Shown: piece after piece, positions 25,057 through 33,991 of the stretch
Layout of the letters: each line of letters starts with the position of its first letter
How positions within the stretch are numbered: the first letter of the stretch is position 1
Assembly: GCA_019751125.1 (NCBI GenBank)
Contig: JAIENU010000026.1
Location: 1-48,493 of the forward strand
Source: Burkholderiales bacterium
GTDB taxonomy: Bacteria; Pseudomonadota; Gammaproteobacteria; Burkholderiales; SG8-41
Direction of reading: 5' to 3'
Length of the DNA: 48,493 nt
The notes under the pieces: generated by a model
What the model was told of the DNA's origin: nothing
Databases searched by the model: none
What the model saw: the letters and a program-made list of their open reading frames with translations, nothing else
Translations under genes and position numbers: made by a program

Positions 25057-25953
25057 GTGACCGCTGCCGATTTCCAGTCCTGGGCTGCCGCCGGGCAGGC
25101 CCGCATCGAAGCCTTTCTGCAGAAAGTGCTGCCTGCGCCGGAGATTGCGCCGCAGCGCCTGCACGCGGCGATGCGTTATGCCGCGCTCGGCGCCGGCAAG
25201 CGTGTGCGTCCGCTGCTGGCCTATGCTGCGGGTGAAGTGTCGCAGGCTGATCCCGAACGCGTCACGGTCGCCGGCGCTGCAGTTGAGCTGATCCACGCCT
25301 ACTCGCTGGTGCATGACGACTTGCCGTGCATGGACGACGACGTGCTGCGCAGGGGCAAGCCGACCTGCCATGTCGAATTTGATGAAGCCACCGCGCTGCT
25401 GGTCGGCGACGCGCTGCAAAGCCTGGCCTTCCAGCTGGTGGGTGAATACCGCCTTGCTGACGACGCCGCGACCCAGCTCGGCATGGTGAAGCTGCTCGCC
25501 ACAGCCTCCGGTTCACGCGGCATGGCTGGCGGCCAGGCCATCGATCTCGCCGCAGTCGGCAGCACACTGACGGTGACCGAACTCGAATTCATGCACATCC
25601 ACAAGACCGGTGCGCTGATCCGGGCCGCGGCCGTGCTGGGCGCGCGTTGCGGCAGCGGGCTCACCGAGGCGGAGTTCGCACGTGTTGATGCCTACGCCAA
25701 GGCGGTGGGTCTGGCTTTCCAGGTGGTGGATGACGTGCTCGACGCCGATGCGTCTTCGGCGACGCTGGGCAAGACCGCGGGCAAGGATGCCGCGCAGGGC
25801 AAGCCGACCTATGTCAGCGCGATGGGCGTAGCCCAGGCCAGGGCTCTGGCCGCACAGCTGCGCGAGGAAGCCCTTGCCGCCATTGTGCCTTTTGGCGCGC
25901 GCGGCGCGCGGCTGGCGCAGCTCGCTGATTTCATCGTGCTGCGCAAGTTCTGA
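25057..25953 (+). CDS. ispA: Polyprenyl (farnesyl) diphosphate synthase
   Basis: A 298-residue trans-prenyltransferase that condenses isopentenyl and dimethylallyl diphosphate to geranyl and farnesyl diphosphate. The first aspartate-rich motif is LVHDDLPCMDDD and the second is FQVVDDVLD; GKRVRPLLAY and the GGQAIDL segment are also typical. Start is GTG at 25057. The short DDxxD-type spacing with the two extra residues (DDLPCMD) fits bacterial farnesyl diphosphate synthases. It lies directly upstream of dxs, which makes the precursor. Confidence 0.96.
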   Translation: MTAADFQSWAAAGQARIEAFLQKVLPAPEIAPQRLHAAMRYAALGAGKRVRPLLAYAAGEVSQADPERVTVAGAAVELIHAYSLVHDDLPCMDDDVLRRGKPTCHVEFDEATALLVGDALQSLAFQLVGEYRLADDAATQLGMVKLLATASGSRGMAGGQAIDLAAVGSTLTVTELEFMHIHKTGALIRAAAVLGARCGSGLTEAEFARVDAYAKAVGLAFQVVDDVLDADASSATLGKTAGKDAAQGKPTYVSAMGVAQARALAAQLREEALAAIVPFGARGARLAQLADFIVLRKF

Positions 25954-26040
25954 GAGAATAAGGCCCAATGGGCGGGAACGATGAGTGACAACCTGAGCGG
26001 CACAATGACCCTTGAGGGTGCTGGCGAACCGGAGCGGCCG

Positions 26041-27903
26041 ATGTATGAACTGCTGAAATCGATCAACTCGCCGGCGGATTTGCGCCTGCTTGAGCGCAGC
26101 CAGCTTCCGCGGCTGTCGGAGGAACTGCGTCAATACCTGGTCGAGTCGGTGAGCCAGACCGGCGGCCACCTGTCGTCCAACCTCGGCACCGTCGAATTGA
26201 CGATTGCATTGCATTACGTGTTCGACACCCCGCATGACCGCCTGGTGTGGGATGTCGGCCACCAGACCTACGGCCACAAGATACTCACCGGCCGCCGCGA
26301 GGGCATGAAGGGCCTGCGCATGTGGCAGGGTATTTCGGGTTTTCCGCGCCGCGATGAGTCGGAATACGACACCTTCGGCACCGCACACTCGAGCACCTCG
26401 ATCAGTGCCGCGCTGGGCATGGCGGTCGCGGCCAAGCTCAAGGGCGAGCCGCGGCGCGCGGTGGCCATCATCGGCGACGGTGCGATGAGCGCGGGCATGG
26501 CCTTCGAGGCGATGAACAACGCCGGCGACATGGACGTCGACCTGCTGGTGATCCTCAACGACAACGACATGTCGATCTCGCCGCCGGTGGGCGCGCTCAA
26601 CAAATATCTGGCCAAGCTGATGTCGGGCCGCTTTTATGCCGCGGCCAAGGATCTCGGCACCAAGATGCTGGGCGACCTGGCGCGCAGGGCGGAAGAACAC
26701 GTCAAGGGCATGGTCACGCCGGGCACGATGTTCGAGGAGTTCGGCTTCAACTATATCGGGCCCATCGACGGCCACGACCTTGATGCGCTGCTGCCGACGC
26801 TGAACAACATCAAGCGCCTCAAGGGACCGCAGTTCCTGCATGTGGTGACGCGCAAGGGCCAGGGCTACAAACTCGCCGAGAACGATCCGATCCTTTATCA
26901 CGGTGTCTCGAAGTTCGACCACAAGTCGGGCATTGCGGGCGGAAAATCCGGCGGCAAACCAAGCTATACCCAGGTTTTCGGCGAATGGCTGTGCGACATG
27001 GCCGAGCGCGACCCGCGGCTGGTCGCGATCACGCCGGCAATGCGCGAGGGCTCTGGCATGGTCAAATTCGCCGAGCAATATCCGAAACGCTACTTTGACG
27101 TCGGCATCGCCGAGCAGCACGCGGTGACTTTTGCCGCGGGCATCGCCTGCGAGGGTTACAAGCCGGTGGTGGCGATCTACTCGACCTTCCTGCAGCGCGG
27201 CTACGACCAACTGATCCACGACGTGCAGATCCAGAACCTGCCGGTGGTGTTTGCCTTGGATCGCGGCGGTCTGGTCGGCGCCGATGGCGCCACGCACAAC
27301 GGCAGCTTCGATCTGAGTTACCTGCGCTGCCTGCCCAACATGACGGTGATGACGCCGTCGGATGAAAACGAATGCCGGCAGATGCTGTTTACCGCCTTCC
27401 TGATGAATTCGCCGGTGGCTGTGCGTTACCCGCGCGGCACGGGCCCCGGCGTGCCGGTGCAGAAGGACATGGCTGCGCTGCCGGTGGGCAAGGGCGAGGT
27501 ACGCCGGCGCGGCAATGGCCTGGTGTCCATCCTGGCCTTTGGTTCGATGCTGGCGCCGGCACTAGCGATCGCCGACGAATTCGACGCCACTGTTGCCAAC
27601 ATGCGCTACGTCAAGCCGCTGGACGATTCGCTGGTGCGCGATCTGGCGCTGACCCATTCGCTGCTGGTCACCATCGAAGAGAACGTGGTCATGGGTGGCG
27701 CGGGCAGTGCGGTGATGGAGTCGCTGGAGCGCCAGGGCTGCACTGTGCAGGTGCTGCAGCTGGGCCTGCCCGATACCTTCATCGAGCAGGGTGACCCCGC
27801 GGTGCAGCTCGCCAGCGTCGGGCTCGATGCCGAGGGCATCGCGCAATCGATACGCAAACGCCTTGCGGCCATGGCCGCCGGCAAAGTCACGCAGCGGAGC
27901 TGA
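26041..27903 (+). CDS. dxs: 1-deoxy-D-xylulose-5-phosphate synthase
   Basis: A 620-residue thiamine-diphosphate enzyme that joins pyruvate and glyceraldehyde 3-phosphate, the first step of the MEP isoprenoid pathway. Visible are [33 protein letters not shown], the TPP-binding [18 protein letters not shown], and the transketolase domain with [13 protein letters not shown] and [16 protein letters not shown] start it at ATG 26041 (MYELLKSIN), which matches the family length and has GGAG at good distance; an in-frame ATG at 25981 would add 20 residues. It follows ispA by under 90 nt and precedes folE. Confidence 0.95.
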   Translation: MYELLKSINSPADLRLLERSQLPRLSEELRQYLVESVSQTGGHLSSNLGTVELTIALHYVFDTPHDRLVWDVGHQTYGHKILTGRREGMKGLRMWQGISGFPRRDESEYDTFGTAHSSTSISAALGMAVAAKLKGEPRRAVAIIGDGAMSAGMAFEAMNNAGDMDVDLLVILNDNDMSISPPVGALNKYLAKLMSGRFYAAAKDLGTKMLGDLARRAEEHVKGMVTPGTMFEEFGFNYIGPIDGHDLDALLPTLNNIKRLKGPQFLHVVTRKGQGYKLAENDPILYHGVSKFDHKSGIAGGKSGGKPSYTQVFGEWLCDMAERDPRLVAITPAMREGSGMVKFAEQYPKRYFDVGIAEQHAVTFAAGIACEGYKPVVAIYSTFLQRGYDQLIHDVQIQNLPVVFALDRGGLVGADGATHNGSFDLSYLRCLPNMTVMTPSDENECRQMLFTAFLMNSPVAVRYPRGTGPGVPVQKDMAALPVGKGEVRRRGNGLVSILAFGSMLAPALAIADEFDATVANMRYVKPLDDSLVRDLALTHSLLVTIEENVVMGGAGSAVMESLERQGCTVQVLQLGLPDTFIEQGDPAVQLASVGLDAEGIAQSIRKRLAAMAAGKVTQRS

Positions 27904-27925
27904 GTCCGTGCGCAAGGATAATGTG

Positions 27926-28519
27926 ATGGACGGTTACGCCCGCAGCGACCAGTACAACCCGAAGACCATCCGCAGCATCGCCAAAAAATACACCGGCATT
28001 CTCGAGGACATCGGTGAAGACCCCTCTCGTGAAGGCCTCGCCAAGACGCCGGAGCGCGTGGCCAAGGCGCTGCAGTTCCTGACCCACGGCTATGACCTCG
28101 ACCCCGCGGAAATCCTCAAGTCGGCGATGTTCACCGAGGACTACCAGCAGATGGTCATCGTGCGCGATATCGAGGTGTATTCGTTGTGCGAGCACCACAT
28201 GCTGCCCTTTTTCGGCAAGGCGCACGTCGCCTACATTCCGAAGGGGCGCATCGTCGGCCTGTCAAAAATTCCGCGCGTGGTTGATGCCTATGCGCGCCGC
28301 CTGCAGGTGCAGGAGCGCCTCACCGTGCAGATTCGCGATTGCATCCAGGACACGCTGCAGCCCGCAGGCGTGGCAGTGGTGATCGAAGCGCAGCACATGT
28401 GCATGATCATGCGCGGTATCCAGAAACAGCATTCGGTGGCCACATCCTCCGCCTTCACCGGCGAGTTCAATCACGACGTGACCCGTTCCGAGTTTCTGCG
28501 GCTGATTGCAGCCCGATAA
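27926..28519 (+). CDS. folE: GTP cyclohydrolase I
   Basis: A 197-residue type I GTP cyclohydrolase, which opens the folate pathway by making 7,8-dihydroneopterin triphosphate. Key blocks are [20 protein letters not shown], the zinc and catalytic site [45 protein letters not shown] and [14 protein letters not shown] with the second Cys ligand. The ATG at 27926 has AAGGAT nearby; GTG at 27908 would add six residues. It lies 22 nt after dxs, so it is probably the last gene of the xseB-ispA-dxs-folE unit. Confidence 0.96.
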   Translation: MDGYARSDQYNPKTIRSIAKKYTGILEDIGEDPSREGLAKTPERVAKALQFLTHGYDLDPAEILKSAMFTEDYQQMVIVRDIEVYSLCEHHMLPFFGKAHVAYIPKGRIVGLSKIPRVVDAYARRLQVQERLTVQIRDCIQDTLQPAGVAVVIEAQHMCMIMRGIQKQHSVATSSAFTGEFNHDVTRSEFLRLIAAR

Positions 28520-28564
28520 TGCGACACGATAAAAATATCAATAAAAACAACGGCTTACGATAAT

Positions 28565-29824
28565 ATGAGCGCCGACGCCCGGATCAGCGACTTCATCGTC
28601 GGCGAGGTGCTGCCTGCGGTGCGCCGTGGCGACATGGTGATCCTCGTCGACAGCGAAGACCGCGAGAACGAAGGCGATCTCTATGTCGCCGCCGAGCGCG
28701 CGACACCCGAAGCGATCAACTTCATGGCCTCCGAGGCACGTGGCCTGGTTTCGCTGGCGCTGACCGAAGACCGCCTGCGCACGCTGGGCCTGTCGCTGAT
28801 CACCGACGACACCGGCAACCAGACCAAATTCGGCACCGCCTTCGCCACGCCGATCGATGCGCGGGAGGGCGTAGGCTCGGGCATGTCCGCAGCGGACCGC
28901 GCACGCACGATTGCCGTGGCCATCGCTGACAACGCCAAACCCACCGACCTGATCCGTCCCGGACGGCTGCAGACACTGCGTGCCGTCGATGGTGGCGTGT
29001 TGTCGCGGCGCGGCCACACCGAAGCCGCGGTGGACCTCGCGCGGCTGGCCGGCCTCAAACCCGCCGGTGTGATCTGCGAGATCATGAATCCCGACGGCAG
29101 CATGGCGCGCATGGCCGAACTCGAAGCCTTCGCCAAGAAGCACAACATCCTGATCCTGAAGATCAACGACCTCGCTGCACATCGCGAGCGCGAGCGCGAC
29201 ATCCGGCGCAAGGCCGAGACCGTGCTGCCGACCAGCAAGGCTGGCGAATTCAAGATGATCGTCTATGCCGACAACCTCGAAACCCAGTTGTTTGTGGCGC
29301 TGGTGAAGGGGGATGTCGATACCGGCGGTGACCAAGGCGAACCGGTGCTGGTGCGCCTGCATTCACAGTGCCTGACCGGCGACGTTTTCGGCTCCGAGCG
29401 CTGCGACTGTGGCGAACAGCTCGATACCGCGCTGACCAAGATCGAAGAAGCCGGCCGCGGCGTGCTGGTCTATATGTTCGATGAAGGCCGCGGCATCGGC
29501 CTGCTCAACAAGATCCGCGCTTACGCGCTGCAGGACCAGGGCCACGACACCGTCGAAGCCAACCACGCGCTGGGCTTCGCCGCCGACATGCGCGACTACA
29601 GTGCCGGCGCACACATCCTGTCAGACCTCGGTGCACGCAAGCTGCGCCTGATGACCAACAACCCCGACAAGGTCGCGGCGCTCGCCGACTACGGCCTGGA
29701 AGTGGTGGAGCGTGTTGCGGTGGAAGTGCCGCCGCGCAAGGCCAACGAGAACTATCTCGCCACCAAGCGCAGCAAGTTTGGACACCTGCTGTCTATGGTG
29801 GGTGGGGCGCCGGAGAAAAAGTAG
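28565..29824 (+). CDS. ribBA: Bifunctional DHBP synthase / GTP cyclohydrolase II
   Basis: A 419-residue two-domain riboflavin enzyme. The N-terminal RibB part (about 1-205) has DSEDRENEGDL and RRGHTEAAVDLARLAGL, which convert ribulose 5-phosphate to 3,4-dihydroxy-2-butanone 4-phosphate. The C-terminal RibA part has the zinc motif SQCLTGDVFGSERCDCG, the active-site EGRGIGL and a KLRLMTNNPDK block. The zinc cysteines are intact, so both activities are likely. No strong Shine-Dalgarno is seen before the ATG, and the 45-nt gap to folE is too short for an FMN riboswitch. Confidence 0.95.
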   Translation: MSADARISDFIVGEVLPAVRRGDMVILVDSEDRENEGDLYVAAERATPEAINFMASEARGLVSLALTEDRLRTLGLSLITDDTGNQTKFGTAFATPIDAREGVGSGMSAADRARTIAVAIADNAKPTDLIRPGRLQTLRAVDGGVLSRRGHTEAAVDLARLAGLKPAGVICEIMNPDGSMARMAELEAFAKKHNILILKINDLAAHRERERDIRRKAETVLPTSKAGEFKMIVYADNLETQLFVALVKGDVDTGGDQGEPVLVRLHSQCLTGDVFGSERCDCGEQLDTALTKIEEAGRGVLVYMFDEGRGIGLLNKIRAYALQDQGHDTVEANHALGFAADMRDYSAGAHILSDLGARKLRLMTNNPDKVAALADYGLEVVERVAVEVPPRKANENYLATKRSKFGHLLSMVGGAPEKK

Positions 29825-29866
29825 GGTTGGTCGATTAGCGCCTGCTACATGCGGACGCCAAAAAGG

Positions 29867-30361
29867 AAATCGACTCCGGTACCTTTAGGGATTAAATGCT
29901 TCAGGCTTCATATGGCTCGGCCCAGAAGCGCAACATTTCTGGAAGAACTAACCCAGTAAGCATTTGGTAATTTGCGATCGCGCGTTAAAGCATTTCGTGT
30001 GCGTCCGCTCGCAGGTCGAACTCCAACTCGTCGTCGCCAGCATAGTGCTTTAACTCGTTACGAGTTTGAAGTATCAGCGTGGCAATCTCTTTCTCAAGCT
30101 CTGGTGTGACCTTTCCTGTCTGGCTTGCAATCTGGACTACAGCCTTCTTTATGTTGTCGAACGATGGCTCGAGCCCCAGCTTGCGCAAACGCTTGCCTAG
30201 AATTTCTTCCGCAGCCCCTGCCAGTGTGATGCAGCTTACGTAGTCCCGCTCTTCCCACAAACGCAACGCAGCGTGCAGCTGCGTTTCGGCAATTTTTTTT
30301 GCGGAGAGTTGGTAAGGGCGGCTCATGAAGCTTAGAAAGTTAAAGGTAACGGAGTCGATTT
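29867..30361. mobile_element. 495-bp element bounded by 21-bp inverted repeats around a HEPN-like gene
   Basis: Positions 29867-29887 and 30341-30361 are reverse complements over 21 nt with one mismatch. They enclose exactly the HEPN-like gene and nothing else. The interior is visibly richer in A/T than its neighbours. No transposase is inside and I see no target-site duplication, so mobility in trans (MITE- or cassette-like) is an inference. Confidence 0.6.
29901..30326 (-). pseudogene. HEPN-like domain gene interrupted by an in-frame TAA
   Basis: The open part (29985-30326) encodes 113 residues of a helical HEPN-like protein: SCITLAGAAEEILGKRL and the R-N-E-L-K-H motif, which fits the Rx4-6H active site of HEPN ribonucleases. 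It stops at TAA (29985-29987) right after HEML. The same frame then continues with RAIANYQMLTG and MLRFW, the ending expected for this family, to a TGA at 29901. The TAA therefore replaces one codon of a once complete gene of about 140 residues. The product may be truncated by 27 residues or nonfunctional. The gene lies between two inverted repeats and has an A/T-rich codon usage unlike its neighbours, which suggests transfer. Confidence 0.7.
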
Positions 30362-30376
30362 AAATCGCATAGTGCA

Positions 30377-30781
30377 TCACTGACTGGCCTCGCGATATGC
30401 GGCCTGGACTGCTCTTACCATCGATGGATGTAAGGTGCCCAGCACAGGCGTTTGCCCATGCGGTGCCGCAGGAGGCACTGAAAACCATTCCGATGTGTAG
30501 GGCAAGTCGACCAGTTGCCGCAGGTTGAACTTGGTGCCGTAACTGAGCCCTGCCGCCGCATAAGCCGCCGGATTCCTGCTTTGCAGGATGGCAAACTCGC
30601 CGCGATAGAGTTGGGTGGTCTTCTGGCTCGTGCCGTAGGCGACGCGCACGGTGAACATCGGCGCGGCATCGTCGAATACCGCGACAATCAGTGCGGGTCG
30701 TGGCTTGGGGCGCGGGTGGATATTGTCGGGGAAGTGGCACCACACGATCTCGCCGGCGGTCGGCTCTCCCCAGGATTTCAT
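30377..30781 (-). CDS. PemK/MazF-like toxin candidate
   Basis: A 134-residue protein whose start, GEIVWCHFPDNIHPRPKPRPALIVAVFDD, resembles the SH3-like barrel of PemK/MazF ribonucleases, although the typical GDIW and later motifs are diverged. Its ATG overlaps the stop of the preceding small gene by four bases (ATGA), the classical antitoxin-toxin arrangement. MazF-type toxins cut mRNA at short sequence motifs. I am fairly sure of the gene and of the two-gene operon, less so of toxicity; a housekeeping gene of the same fold is possible. Confidence 0.68.
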   Translation of the reverse strand: MKSWGEPTAGEIVWCHFPDNIHPRPKPRPALIVAVFDDAAPMFTVRVAYGTSQKTTQLYRGEFAILQSRNPAAYAAAGLSYGTKFNLRQLVDLPYTSEWFSVPPAAPHGQTPVLGTLHPSMVRAVQAAYREASQ

Positions 30782-31071
30782 TTTTTCGCGGGTTCGATAT
30801 CAAACAGGCTGGAGCGTACCGAGCGTAACTTGCCTTGCGGTGCCATTTTTTTGATTTGCCGCATTTGTGCAGCACTGAGCGGGCCATCGTCGGGCTCGTA
30901 TTGCGGCAATACCCGCAGGGCGAGTTCGTGCAGGGCGCGGTGGATGGCCTGGGTTTCGTCCACGCCCAGTTGTTCCGCAATGCGCTTCGCGGTATCACGC
31001 GTAACGCCACTCGGGCTGTCGGTGACGCGATAACGGAAGGCGATTTGCTCTGCGGTGTAACGGGTGGCCAT
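30778..31071 (-). CDS. Putative antitoxin of the PemK-like pair
   Basis: A 97-residue, charged, probably DNA-binding or partly disordered protein. ITRDTAKRIAEQLGVDETQAIHRALHELALRVL-like features in the first half resemble ribbon-helix-helix or short helical antitoxins, and the C-terminal part is rich in K and R. It precedes and overlaps the PemK-like gene by 4 nt. An imperfect inverted repeat at 31086-31108, directly upstream of the start, would suit autoregulation. I do not recognise a named family. Confidence 0.62.
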   Translation of the reverse strand: MATRYTAEQIAFRYRVTDSPSGVTRDTAKRIAEQLGVDETQAIHRALHELALRVLPQYEPDDGPLSAAQMRQIKKMAPQGKLRSVRSSLFDIEPAKK

Positions 31072-31085
31072 GGCGCATGCTCCAA

Positions 31086-31108
31086 CTAGATATCAATAAG
31101 ATATCCAG
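31086..31108 (-). promoter_or_regulatory. Candidate operator of the toxin-antitoxin pair
   Basis: CTAGATATC (31086-31094) and GATATCCAG (31100-31108) form 9-bp arms with one mismatch around AATAA. The site is A/T-rich and ends 15 nt before the antitoxin start, where an autorepressor would bind. Confidence 0.5.
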
Positions 31109-31203
31109 TTTTTGAGGCGTCGTCAATGAAGGCCCGGGTGCTGATGCGACTGCCAGAGTCGACAATTCAATAAGTAATTGTTTTAATTGATATTTATTTC
31201 ACT

Positions 31204-31881
31204 TCAAAACCGCTTTGTCAACGTCAGCGTCTGCCCATCCCGCCTCATCTCCGTGCGGTTCAGGAAACTCATCCCCAGCAGTGCAATCTTCAGCCCGTCG
31301 CCTTCCAGCACCACCGCTTCGACACTGTAGAGCGTGATGTCGCCGACCTTCACCGAGTCGAGATTGATCTTGTAGGCGGTGGCTTTGCCGTTGGCGGTTT
31401 CGGTATAGCCGCGCTGGCCGCTGAGGTAGTTGATGCCAAGGCGGCGTGCGTCGGCGGAGGGCAGGGCGATGGAGGTGGCCCCGGTGTCCACCAGGAATTG
31501 CACGGTGCCGCCGTTGATCTGGCCCAGTGCCATAAAATGCCCACGTGCATCCGGGCTGAGCACGACACGGCCGCTGGAAGATGCGCTGCTGTCACCGCCG
31601 CCACCGCCGAAGCGGCCGCTGCCACCGGGGACCAGTGTCTGGCGTTTGCCCTGGAATTCGATCACCGCACTGCTGCTGTCGGCGCTGATCAGGCGCACAC
31701 CTTCGGGTGTGGCCTGGCCCACTGAAAGGGTGCGTGGCGCACCGTTGTTGATCACCAGCACGGCCTTGCCGGGGAACAGTGCTGCGACGCTGATGTCATT
31801 GGCATGGGCCATGCTTGCAATCAGCAGCAGCCCGGCCGTTGCGCAGGCTCTAAAATCCGTCCACCGATTCATCCAACGCAT
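31204..31881 (-). CDS. Retropepsin-like aspartic protease, TIGR02281 type
   Basis: A 225-residue exported protein: a signal sequence (ACATAGLLLIASMAHA), a domain with VLVINNGAPRTLSVGQ, a Gly/Ser-rich linker and a clan AA aspartic protease domain with the catalytic motif FLVDTGATSIALP and ALLGMSFLNR. One Asp per chain implies a homodimeric retropepsin fold in the periplasm. The start at 31881 has GGGGGAT ahead of it; further upstream starts would overlap the divergent gene. Substrate unknown. Confidence 0.85.
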   Translation of the reverse strand: MRWMNRWTDFRACATAGLLLIASMAHANDISVAALFPGKAVLVINNGAPRTLSVGQATPEGVRLISADSSSAVIEFQGKRQTLVPGGSGRFGGGGGDSSASSSGRVVLSPDARGHFMALGQINGGTVQFLVDTGATSIALPSADARRLGINYLSGQRGYTETANGKATAYKINLDSVKVGDITLYSVEAVVLEGDGLKIALLGMSFLNRTEMRRDGQTLTLTKRF

Positions 31882-31894
31882 CGCTTTATCCCCC

Positions 31895-32611
31895 ATGAAA
31901 CCCGTCGCCATATTCCGCCACTCGCCGACTGAAGGTCCGGCTTATTTTGCCACGTACCTTGAGCGCCACCGGATTCCGTACCGGATCATCAAGCTCGATG
32001 CCGGCGAGGCGGTGCCGTCCGGGCTGGCCGAGTTTGCCGGGCTGTGTTTCATGGGCGGGCCGATGAGCGTGAATGACGACCTGCCCTGGGTGGCGCCGGT
32101 GTGCGCGCTGATTCGTGATGCGGTGGCGCAGGATGTGCCGGTGATCGGCCATTGCCTCGGTGGTCAGCTGATGGCGAAGGCGCTGGGTGTTCCGGTGACG
32201 CGCAACCCGGTCAAGGAAATCGGCTGGGGCGAGGTGCGCGTGCTCGACGAGCCGCTGGCGCGGCAATGGCTGGGTGATGGCCTGCAGCGCTTTTTGTCAT
32301 TCCACTGGCATGGCGAGACTTTTGCGATCCCGCAGGGCGCGACGCGGCTGATGGAAAGCGCCTGGTGTGTGAATCAGGCTTATGTGCTGAACGACCGCCA
32401 CATCGGCATGCAGTGCCATGTCGAGATGACGCCGGCGCTGATCCGCAGCTGGTGCCATGACTGGGCGGCGGAGGTCGAGGCGCTGGCCGGGCGTGTGCCT
32501 TCGGTACAGACACCGGCGGAGATGGAAGACGGCATCGAGGACAAGGTGCGCGCCCTCAATGCCGTGGCCGACCGGATTTATGACCGGTGGGTGCAGGGGC
32601 TGGTGCGCTGA
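31895..32611 (+). CDS. Class I glutamine amidotransferase
   Basis: A 238-residue GATase1-fold protein. The catalytic nucleophile is in VIGHCLGGQLMAKALG, and the remaining triad is suggested by QCHVEMTP (His-x-Glu). FMGGPMSVNDDLPW and LSFHWHGETF are shared with GuaA-like stand-alone amidotransferases and gamma-glutamyl hydrolase-like enzymes of unclear substrate. The start at 31895 leaves only 13 nt to the divergent protease start and no Shine-Dalgarno is visible, so translation may be leaderless. The next gene, chrA, is convergent. Confidence 0.88.
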   Translation: MKPVAIFRHSPTEGPAYFATYLERHRIPYRIIKLDAGEAVPSGLAEFAGLCFMGGPMSVNDDLPWVAPVCALIRDAVAQDVPVIGHCLGGQLMAKALGVPVTRNPVKEIGWGEVRVLDEPLARQWLGDGLQRFLSFHWHGETFAIPQGATRLMESAWCVNQAYVLNDRHIGMQCHVEMTPALIRSWCHDWAAEVEALAGRVPSVQTPAEMEDGIEDKVRALNAVADRIYDRWVQGLVR

Positions 32612-32624
32612 TTGGCGCCTGAGT

Positions 32625-33971
32625 TCAGACCAGCAGCGTCCACGCCGCGCCCACCAGTGCGCACACCCCGATCACCGGCATGATGCCCATCTTGTAGCGC
32701 CACAGTGCGACAAAGGCGGCGATGCCGATGACGGCCGAGGGCCAGTCGAAGTGATTGCCGAAGCCGTTGGGCCACAGCACGTGGTAGGCAAAAAACACCG
32801 CAAGGTTGAGGATTACGCCGACCACGGCGGCGGTGATGCCGGTCAGCGGCGCGGTGAAGTGCAGCTCGCCATGTGTGGTTTCGACCAGCGGGCCACCGAG
32901 CAGGATGAATATGAAACTCGGCAGGAAGGTGAAGAAGGTCACCACCGTGGCCGCCAACGCGGCCGCGGCCACCACGTGGTCGGCGCCGAGGAACTGCGTG
33001 GTCCAGCCGCCGACGAAGCCGACGAAGGCGACCACCATGATCAGCGGGCCGGGTGTGGTTTCGCCGAGCGCGAGGCCGTCGATCATCTGCAGCGGCGTCG
33101 TCCACAGATAGTGCTCAACGGCAGCCTGATAGACATAGGGCAGCACCGCATAGGCACCGCCGAAGGTGAGCAGCGCGGCCTTGGTGAAAAACCAGCCCAT
33201 CTGCGCCAGCGTGCTTTCCCAGCCGAACACGGCAATGATAGCCGCCATGCCGGCGATCCACAGGCCGAGGCCCGCGGCCAGCACGCGGTAGAAGCGTCCC
33301 CAGGAAAAACGCGCGTGTTCCGGAGTTGGTGTGTCGTCGTCGATCACCGCCGGGCCGTAGTCCTTGTCCGCGGCGCCGTGGCCGCCACCCATGGCAAACA
33401 GTTGCGGGCGTATCCGGCCGCCGATCCAGCCTGCGATGCCGGCGCTGATGACAATCAGCGGGAAGGGCAGTTTCAGCGCGAACAGACCGATGAAGGCGGC
33501 GGCGGCAAAGCCCCACAACACGCCGTTTTTCAGGGCGCGTGAGCCGATGCGGATCGCTGCAAAGACCACGATCGCGGTCACCGCCGGCTTGATGCCGTAA
33601 AGCACGCCGGCGATGGCCGGCACCTGGCCCCAGGCCATGTAGATCCACGACAGCGCGATCAGGATGAACAGCGAAGGCAGCACGAACAGCCCGCCGGCGA
33701 CGATGCCGCCCCAGGTGCGGTGCATCAGCCAGCCGATGTAGGTGGCGAGCTGCTGCGCCTCGGGGCCGGGCAGCACCATGCAGTAGTTCAGCGCGTGCAG
33801 GAAGCGGCGCTCGGAAATCCAGCGCCGTTTCTCGACCAGCTCCTGGTGCATGATCGAAATCTGCCCGGCGGGGCCGCCGAAGCTGATGAAGCCGAGCTTG
33901 AGCCAGAAGCCGAAGGCTTCGGCGAAGGAGACGGCTGCGGGTTGTGTGTTGTTCTGGTTTTGATCGCTCAT
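32625..33971 (-). CDS. chrA: Chromate transporter ChrA
   Basis: A 448-residue long-chain CHR-family transporter with two homologous halves. The first half has LGFISFGGPAGQISIMH and LPGPEAQQLATYIGW; the second has TFGGAYAVLPYVYQ and GETTPGPLIMVV. It exports chromate, a sulfate analogue, from the cytoplasm. The start at 33971 is preferred to longer frames because homologues begin near it. It is 20 nt downstream of a rhodanese-ChrB fusion gene, so the two form a chromate resistance operon. Confidence 0.93.
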   Translation of the reverse strand: MSDQNQNNTQPAAVSFAEAFGFWLKLGFISFGGPAGQISIMHQELVEKRRWISERRFLHALNYCMVLPGPEAQQLATYIGWLMHRTWGGIVAGGLFVLPSLFILIALSWIYMAWGQVPAIAGVLYGIKPAVTAIVVFAAIRIGSRALKNGVLWGFAAAAFIGLFALKLPFPLIVISAGIAGWIGGRIRPQLFAMGGGHGAADKDYGPAVIDDDTPTPEHARFSWGRFYRVLAAGLGLWIAGMAAIIAVFGWESTLAQMGWFFTKAALLTFGGAYAVLPYVYQAAVEHYLWTTPLQMIDGLALGETTPGPLIMVVAFVGFVGGWTTQFLGADHVVAAAALAATVVTFFTFLPSFIFILLGGPLVETTHGELHFTAPLTGITAAVVGVILNLAVFFAYHVLWPNGFGNHFDWPSAVIGIAAFVALWRYKMGIMPVIGVCALVGAAWTLLV

Positions 33972-33991
33972 TTTGATTTTCAGTCGGGTTT

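Noticed and set aside
25513-27297. Minus-strand ORF of 594 codons opposite ispA and dxs
   Set aside because: Its product is an Arg/His/Asp-rich shadow of two well-identified genes; nothing supports translation.
28520-28564. FMN riboswitch before ribBA
   Set aside because: The gap after folE is only 45 nt and shows none of the conserved elements.
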